DNA of 64,000 nucleotides from Megachile rotundata (lineage: Eukaryota > Arthropoda > Insecta > Hymenoptera > Megachilidae). Below, piece by piece: positions 59,137 through 64,000 of the stretch. The stretch is taken from NCBI RefSeq assembly GCF_050947335.1, contig NC_134991.1, positions 2,480,001-2,544,000 on the forward strand, in the 5' to 3' direction. The translations under genes and the position numbers were made by a program. The stretch's first letter is position 1; the number at the start of each line of letters is the position of its first letter. The notes under the pieces are model-generated. The model was not told where the DNA came from, did not search any database, and saw nothing but the letters and a program-made list of their open reading frames with translations.

Positions 59137-59450
59137 TCCAATGCAGGGTGGACTCCAAACAAGTCATAATTCTATTCGAGTGAGACCCTGCTCTCCTCAA
59201 ATAAACTAACGTAGAATAACCAGTGCAGGGTGGTTTTTAATATCAATTATAACATTATCCGAGCGGGACCCTGCACTCCTCGAATAAACCAATGTAGGAT
59301 GGTATCAAACACACATTGTAACACTTATTCGAGTAGGACCCTATACTCATCCAATAGATCATCGTGAATAGTCCTACACAATGTGGATTATAAGACGAAT
59401 CGTAACAACATTGAACGAGACCCTGTGCTCCTCAAATCAATTAGCGATCA
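59137..59450 (+). repeat. Tandem array of ~75-82-bp hairpin-forming units
   Basis: Four degenerate units have the plan TGCAGGGTGG ... TTCGAG(C/T)GGGACCCTGCACTCCTC-like. Starts are near 59140, 59222, 59293 and 59372. In the second unit AGTGCAGGGT and ACCCTGCACT form a perfect 10-bp stem. In the first there is one mismatch, in the third a wobble keeps part of the pairing, and the fourth is weak. Several 60-70-codon frames here are incidental. Confidence 0.65.
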
Positions 59451-60179
59451 TACTCAACAACGTACACAATGTATACATTACGGCTCACACTTTCACCGTT
59501 CAATCACGAACAAATATTGCATATTGCAAGGGGTTTTTTATGCAGCAAGACTTTTTCTCCTAAATCCAATCATTCGAACCAATAAATTATTATGATTTTT
59601 CAGGCTCAATTCTGTCTAACTAATTTTTTATTTATCCTCCCTCCCAATCAAATTCATACATTATTTTGAAACACGAAATTTATCCATGTTGGAAAGATTT
59701 CGATAATACATCAATATAGCTGAAATCTAATTAAAGAAAATTATATTAATATCATTTTAGTAGCCGTATTGACCGCTTCATTTTCCCTTTTTCTTTTATG
59801 AAGCGTGCTGACTTATAATATCGAAAACAAGTCAGAATTTGTAAAACGGTTTCAATTTTTGCATTGAGTGTTTGAATTTTTAACTCGAAATATTTTATAT
59901 AATTACCGATTTTTTAAACATTATAGTTTTACGTTATTGTGCAGTATGGTCGAACAAATCGATTTATTTAAAAAAAAGTGTTTGTCGCGAGATAGGTGAG
60001 GTAAAATGAATAAGTGCTCGCAACAGAATGTTTGCAAGAGATGAGGTTTAATTGGTACTATGGAAATATGCAGAGTTACAGAAACGATATGGAATATGCA
60101 ATGTTACCGATACGGTGGCTCGACTGATAATTTCTTTCTCGACGCCTTTCCGCAATATATATTAACTTTTTGGAGAAGG
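59451..60179. other. AT-rich intergenic DNA
   Basis: Nothing supported. Confidence 0.5.
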
Positions 60180-60900
60180 CGTAACTCCTTACACAGTAGA
60201 GGGTGGAGTTATTTTCCTCGCTGAGTTCTCCCATTTTCGGCGGGGGAAAAAGTGTTATAAATTAGAATTTGCTAACCGAAAGTGTCCTTCCGACCCATGC
60301 TGACCATGTGGCCTAATGAACCGTAACGCGACATGGTTGGCAGCGTTTATGGTAGGGTAGCCTATTGAGCTACGCACGTCCAAATAACATAAAATAATTT
60401 CGCCGACTTACAGATTTTAGGGTAGGCTTAACTTTTTTTTTTTCACTAAAACTGTGTCTCGCCCCCGCCACAAGAGCGAAGGGTGGCGGCAACCCGGCAG
60501 GCTTTCCTGTCGTTGAATATAGTCCCCCTGCGCTAGGCCATCGCTCGCATGTTGTGGAAGAAAGACTACCCCCCTCCCCCTCCCCCCTCCCCCCTCCCCC
60601 ACCCCCGCCCCTCGCGTGTGTGTTCCATGTGTGAGGAATGGATGCTCTTACTCAAAGGTTCTTGGCCCGAGAGGATACATCAGGGCCCAAGGGGAGGCTC
60701 CCGGGCATACGCCCCCCGGCACCGCCTCCCGGTGAGCTCGAGCATATGGCGAACCGCGACGTCTCCCCACCATTTTCCACCTAAGTGTCATAGTACACTG
60801 TCTAATTCTATGCTTGACTCTGTTTTGATGTCACGAATATCTGATTTTGTTTCCCCAAAAATCCCCCCCCCCCCCCCCCCCCGCTGATGCATCCCTATTT
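60180..60900. other. GC-rich block with C-tracts
   Basis: Contains a C5-6T-type repeat at 60569-60610, whose minus strand is a strong G-quadruplex candidate. A GGGAGGC...GCCTCCC hairpin follows at about 60694-60732. A 20-C run lies at 60863-60882. A 112-codon plus frame (60549-60887) translates the C-tracts into polyproline and is not credible as a gene. Possibly a retroelement 5' region (inference). Confidence 0.4.
60863..60882 (+). repeat. Poly-C tract (20 C)
   Basis: Uninterrupted 20-base C run. Confidence 0.95.
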
Positions 60901-61289
60901 GTTTAGCCATTACTAAGGTTTACTTCGTCTTGGCTGTTGCCCTTCCTTGCCGATATTGCACTTAAGCTCGCGTTGTCCTATTTATATTTATAATTTCTGT
61001 ACGATAGAATAAGATAAAATAAATTAATTAAATAAATAAAATAGAATTAATATTTATAAGGCTTATTTCCCTTGCTGCGCATTCGTTTCTACCACTCGGC
61101 TCCGCGATCATTTCGTAATTCGAATTATCCGCGCGCCGCATTTCATCGCGTTTTCGCGTTGCTTCCCCCTCCCTCGACCACTTACCCTTTGCGTTATCAC
61201 TGCTTAACCGATTTTCCCCGCGTTTCCTATCACGCCCCAGTCTCCTTCCACAACGCTACGTGAGCCCATTGCTCTTGGTAAAATGTTTT

Positions 61290-61830
61290 CCCCTCTCTCT
61301 CCAGGTGTTTTCACTCGGTTCCCAGTTCGCCCCCTAATGGTGCTGTGACCAGGCTGACGTCTGAGTTTTTTGCTCCAACACCTTTCGATTGAGAGGTCTG
61401 TCCGCGCTCTCGAGTCGTTTTTCGTAGCGTTGCCCGCCGTTTGTTGCTGCTTCAATTTGTTGCCGCTGTTTAGGCGTCAACTGGAAGTTGCCAGCAACGC
61501 TCCATTTCCTTCCGGATCGGAGCTTAAGCCGCTTCGCTATTCGAAACTCTCTTTGAGCTTGAGTTTTCTAATTATTTCTCCTTCTTCTTTCCTGTCGATC
61601 CCACTCGGTCCCCATTATCGCTCCCTAATGGTGCCATGACCAGACTGACGACTGGGTTCCTTGCTGAATCAACAGTTGATCGGAAGGGTGCTTTGCTCAA
61701 TTTGACCTCTCTCCCTCCTCTCTCCCGCTCCGTCGGTCCCCGTTGTGTGCCCCCTAACGGTGCTATGACCAGGCTGACACCGGTTTCCTCCCTTGCAGGT
61801 TTGAATCGTTTGATCGGTCGTGTCTATGTT
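61290..61830. repeat. Three imperfect copies of a ~110-bp unit
   Basis: Units centred at about 61340, 61630 and 61760 share TCGGT(T/C)CCC, CCCCTAATGGTGCTGTGACC and AGGCTGAC in the same order. On the minus strand this reads as a recurring peptide-like QPGHST(V/I)RG in two of the units. It could be a DNA repeat or a repeated protein segment of a retroelement. Confidence 0.65.
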
Positions 61831-62148
61831 TTGTTTCTCCGCCTCTTCCACTCCTGCTCTTCCTCTTCTCCCTCTTGCAGTCTTCTCGCTTCTTCCCCTC
61901 CTCTTGCCGTTTGAAAAGCGCGCCATGCCTCCGCCATCTTGCTTGCTGCCGCATCCTTTCGCTTCACCCTTTAGGGCCGCTCGCCAAGTGCTTGCAGCGT
62001 TCCTTCCTTCGCCATGCTGAATATTCTCAATGCGGCCCCTTTGCTCCACCATCATTGTGACTTCGGAGTTTCCAGGGTGCTGGAGCGTTTTCCGCAGTTC
62101 TTCCAACATTTCTCCGCCATTTTCCCGCTTTGCACTGTTCCTCTGCAC
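61669..62148 (-). CDS. 159-codon basic ORF, unknown
   Basis: Longest frame in the window. It is Gly/Arg/Lys/Glu-rich with low-complexity segments (KRRGRSEKTARGRRGRAG) and contains RCQPGHSTVRGH, which is echoed by RRQPGHSTIRGR in another minus frame at 61204-61455. The strand fits the marked pyrimidine skew of the plus strand. It could be part of a retroelement gag-like protein or simply GC-rich repeat DNA without stops. No zinc knuckle or catalytic motif is visible. Confidence 0.22.
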   Translation of the reverse strand: MQRNSAKRENGGEMLEELRKTLQHPGNSEVTMMVEQRGRIENIQHGEGRNAASTWRAALKGEAKGCGSKQDGGGMARFSNGKRRGRSEKTARGRRGRAGVEEAEKQNIDTTDQTIQTCKGGNRCQPGHSTVRGHTTGTDGAGERRERGQIEQSTLPINC

Positions 62149-62725
62149 TCGCGCACGTGGTCACGTATATTCCCCTGTACCCACAACACTCCCAGCACTT
62201 CACTGCACTCCCATAACACTTTCCCAACACTACACCGAATTAATTGCCTATCTGTTAGTTATTTCTTATTTATTATTTATTTATTTATTTATTTATTAAT
62301 CTACTAATCACTTCATTATTTATAGTAATTTATTCGTTATTAATTAATTAATTAATTAATTATTATTATTATTATTAATCTCATTCACTTCATTTATTTA
62401 TTAATTAATTAATTAATTACTTCCTTCCTTCACTTCATTCCGTGTCGCCTCGCTTTTTCCTCTTCTCCTCCTCACTGTCTTCTTGCTTCAACCTATCCGC
62501 TTACCATTTGAAAAACGCGCCATGTCTCCGCCATCTTGCTTGTTGCCGCGTGCCTTCGCTTCACCCATGGGCTTCGACCCTAAAGGCAGCTCTCTATGCG
62601 CTTGCGGCGATCCTTCCTCCGCCATCTTGCTTGTTGCCGCGTGCCTTCGCTTCGCCCTTAGGCTTCATCCTTAAGGGCCGCTCTCCATGCGCCTGCAGCG
62701 ACCCTTCTCCGGCCATGTTGGATGT
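61911..62725. repeat. ~110-bp repeats containing GCCATCTTGC
   Basis: Copies at about 61911-62020, 62505-62610 and 62612-62720 share CCGCCATCTTGCTTG, GCCTTCGCTTC and GGGCCGCTCTCCATGCG-like blocks. The last two are adjacent in tandem. The minus strand carries AAGATGGCGG, which matches the YY1/Pleiohomeotic-type binding consensus (family knowledge). Confidence 0.7.
62262..62420 (+). repeat. ATTT/ATTA simple-sequence tract
   Basis: Stretches of (TATT)n, (TTAA)n and (TTA)n separate two of the GCCATCTTGC repeat copies. Confidence 0.85.
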
Positions 62726-63536
62726 TTGCGAACCGGCCTTTACACTCTACGCTTTCCCTCGCGCGGACATGCCCACGTGTTCGTACGATATATCGAAACT
62801 TGCTCGACTGACGCCATTATTTATTTACTATCAAATCACGAAAATACGAAAATAGCCAAAACTAATCACCGCGTGCATTCAATATGCCTCATTCGCCCTT
62901 TCCCGCACTCTAAATCCCTAATGACATTTACATTATTTATTAATTAATTTAATTTCTGCGACTTCCTCTCACAACTTCGACATGTCGCACGACCACGTGT
63001 TCGCGCAAGTCCTTCTTCGAGGGCAACTTTCACCCTTAAATTGCACTATTTTCACTCGCAATATATAAAAATAATCGTGTTTAAGTCGCGCACATATTTA
63101 TTTTATTCCGCGGTCGGCCCGAACACTCGTTTCCTCACTTTCGATTACTCATGGGTTTGCACCCCATGCTTTCTCTCGCGAGGTCGCCATTACCGAAATT
63201 TCGATTTTTATTTATAAATTCATTATTTCACCTGCGATTTTTACAAAACTTTACCGCTCACTTCCCCCACGGTCTCCCCTCACTTCACAACACTATTTAT
63301 CACACTTTAACCACTTTTTCCCACCAAAATTGAACTTTATCGCGGAGCGACCCCCGAACACGTGCGCTTGCCACAACAGCCAGCCGTCCCTCCAGGGTGG
63401 GTTTAACTGCCTACACCTAAACATCTGTAAACGGCCAATGCTAATTTCTACCAACGCTGCGAACCATGTGCCGCTACAGCGTTAGTCCATTAAAAAGAGT
63501 GAGTTTAACTTTAAAATTTTCAAAAGTCCTCCATTC
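62726..63536. other. GC-mixed region, unassigned
   Basis: Moderately GC-rich and pyrimidine-rich on the plus strand with CACGTG-type words (62770, 62993, 63358). No credible gene. It may belong to the same old element as 61-62.7 kb. Confidence 0.35.
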
Positions 63537-64000
63537 ATAAAAATAAAATAATTTTCAGAAAAAAAATACACCGACTTCGAAATGCACTAAAAAGTATAAA
63601 ATAATTTCTATTTCATTCAATCATACAATTTACCTATTTACTCGTTAGGGAGTATATTAAATACATTTCAACCTTTTCGGAGGCGGCGCAAAATTAAAAG
63701 ATTTTCTTGAACATGCCAACCTTTGGACAGCCAAACATAGGCAAAGCTTGTAGAGCTATTTTTTTTCTATACATATAACTCGGCAGCAGGCCGCGAAGTA
63801 GGTGTTAGTGCGTATAGAATGTAACTATGGTCTATCTAGCCCTTTGCGGAGGGGACGGTTCGAAGTGAACCGTACCGTGGGGCCGAGCTCCTGCCGCGAT
63901 AGTCATTAAAAATTGCCAGTGCATATTTCTGCTTAAACGCGGTTTTCGTTCATAGCATTCCAAGTCAAATTCTGGACATATTATATGTACATGCACAGAT
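63537..64000 (-). mobile_element. Helitron-like composite, copy 3 (cut by window end)
   Basis: Matches 43150-43640: AATTTTCAGAAAAAAAATAC, ACCGACTTCGAAATGCACT, the GGAGGCGGCGCA block and the GGGGCCGAGCTCCTGCCGCG block, in the same order. The short segment with CCTAATGAAGTAATTTC in copy 2 is missing here. It continues past the window. Confidence 0.75.

Noticed and set aside
60549..60887. 112-codon proline-rich frame
   Set aside because: Both ends are C-homopolymer tracts read as proline; no other coding sign.

Overview
This looks like gene-poor nuclear DNA from an insect, with a hymenopteran such as a bee as a tentative guess. The reasons are the strong A+T bias, terminal-inverted-repeat (TIR) elements of Tc1, mariner and piggyBac type, Helitron-like repeats, and a short run of the arthropod telomere motif TTAGG. 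I see no prokaryotic signals. No host protein gene could be identified with confidence: almost every open frame is under 150 codons, AT-rich and unlike a known family. The exceptions are broken transposase genes.

Layout, 0-30 kb. A GC-rich island with a 27-base C run lies near 1.4-2.3 kb. Two near-identical 658-bp TA-flanked elements face each other at 3.4-4.1 and 6.2-6.9 kb. A Tc1 transposase fragment lies at 7.8-8.5 kb, a promoter-like block at 9.0-9.8 kb and an internally deleted mariner at 11.1-12.0 kb. A TTAA-flanked piggyBac-type MITE lies at 16.7 kb. At 21.10-21.17 kb is a candidate type III hammerhead ribozyme whose two loops share 11 perfectly complementary bases, followed by a broken reading frame. 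An orientation-switching repeat array with (TTAGG)n at an internal junction occupies 22.0-22.7 kb. From 25.3 to 29.3 kb come a Helitron-like copy, a palindromic MITE and a foldback element split by a 1651-bp solo-LTR-like insertion with a clear 4-bp target duplication.

Layout, 30-64 kb. 30-41 kb is mostly featureless, with one complete 152-bp palindromic MITE at 38.1 kb. 41.6-48.1 kb is a nested set of at least four insertions: a third copy of the 3.4/6.2-kb element contains a TIR element, which contains a foldback element, which contains a Helitron-like composite, which itself carries a further insertion. Two copies of a roughly 57-bp retroposon-like unit with an (AATC)n tail and target duplications lie in this nest. 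A deleted Tc1 element with about 230-bp TIRs lies at 53.4-54.5 kb, the unoccupied half of the foldback element at 54.8-55.3 kb, a second piggyBac-type MITE at 57.9 kb, and a tandem array of hairpin-forming units at 59.1-59.5 kb. From 60.2 to 63.5 kb is a GC-rich, pyrimidine-skewed region with two families of imperfect tandem repeats. The window ends inside another Helitron-like copy.

The pieces do not form a pathway; the window is a record of layered transposition. The observations most worth following are the hammerhead candidate, the ultra-short retroposon, the palindromic MITE, the TTAGG-bearing array, and five islands of degenerate AAATTTCC-like periodic sequence. Coordinates of termini were read by eye; exact copy identities and family names need alignment.
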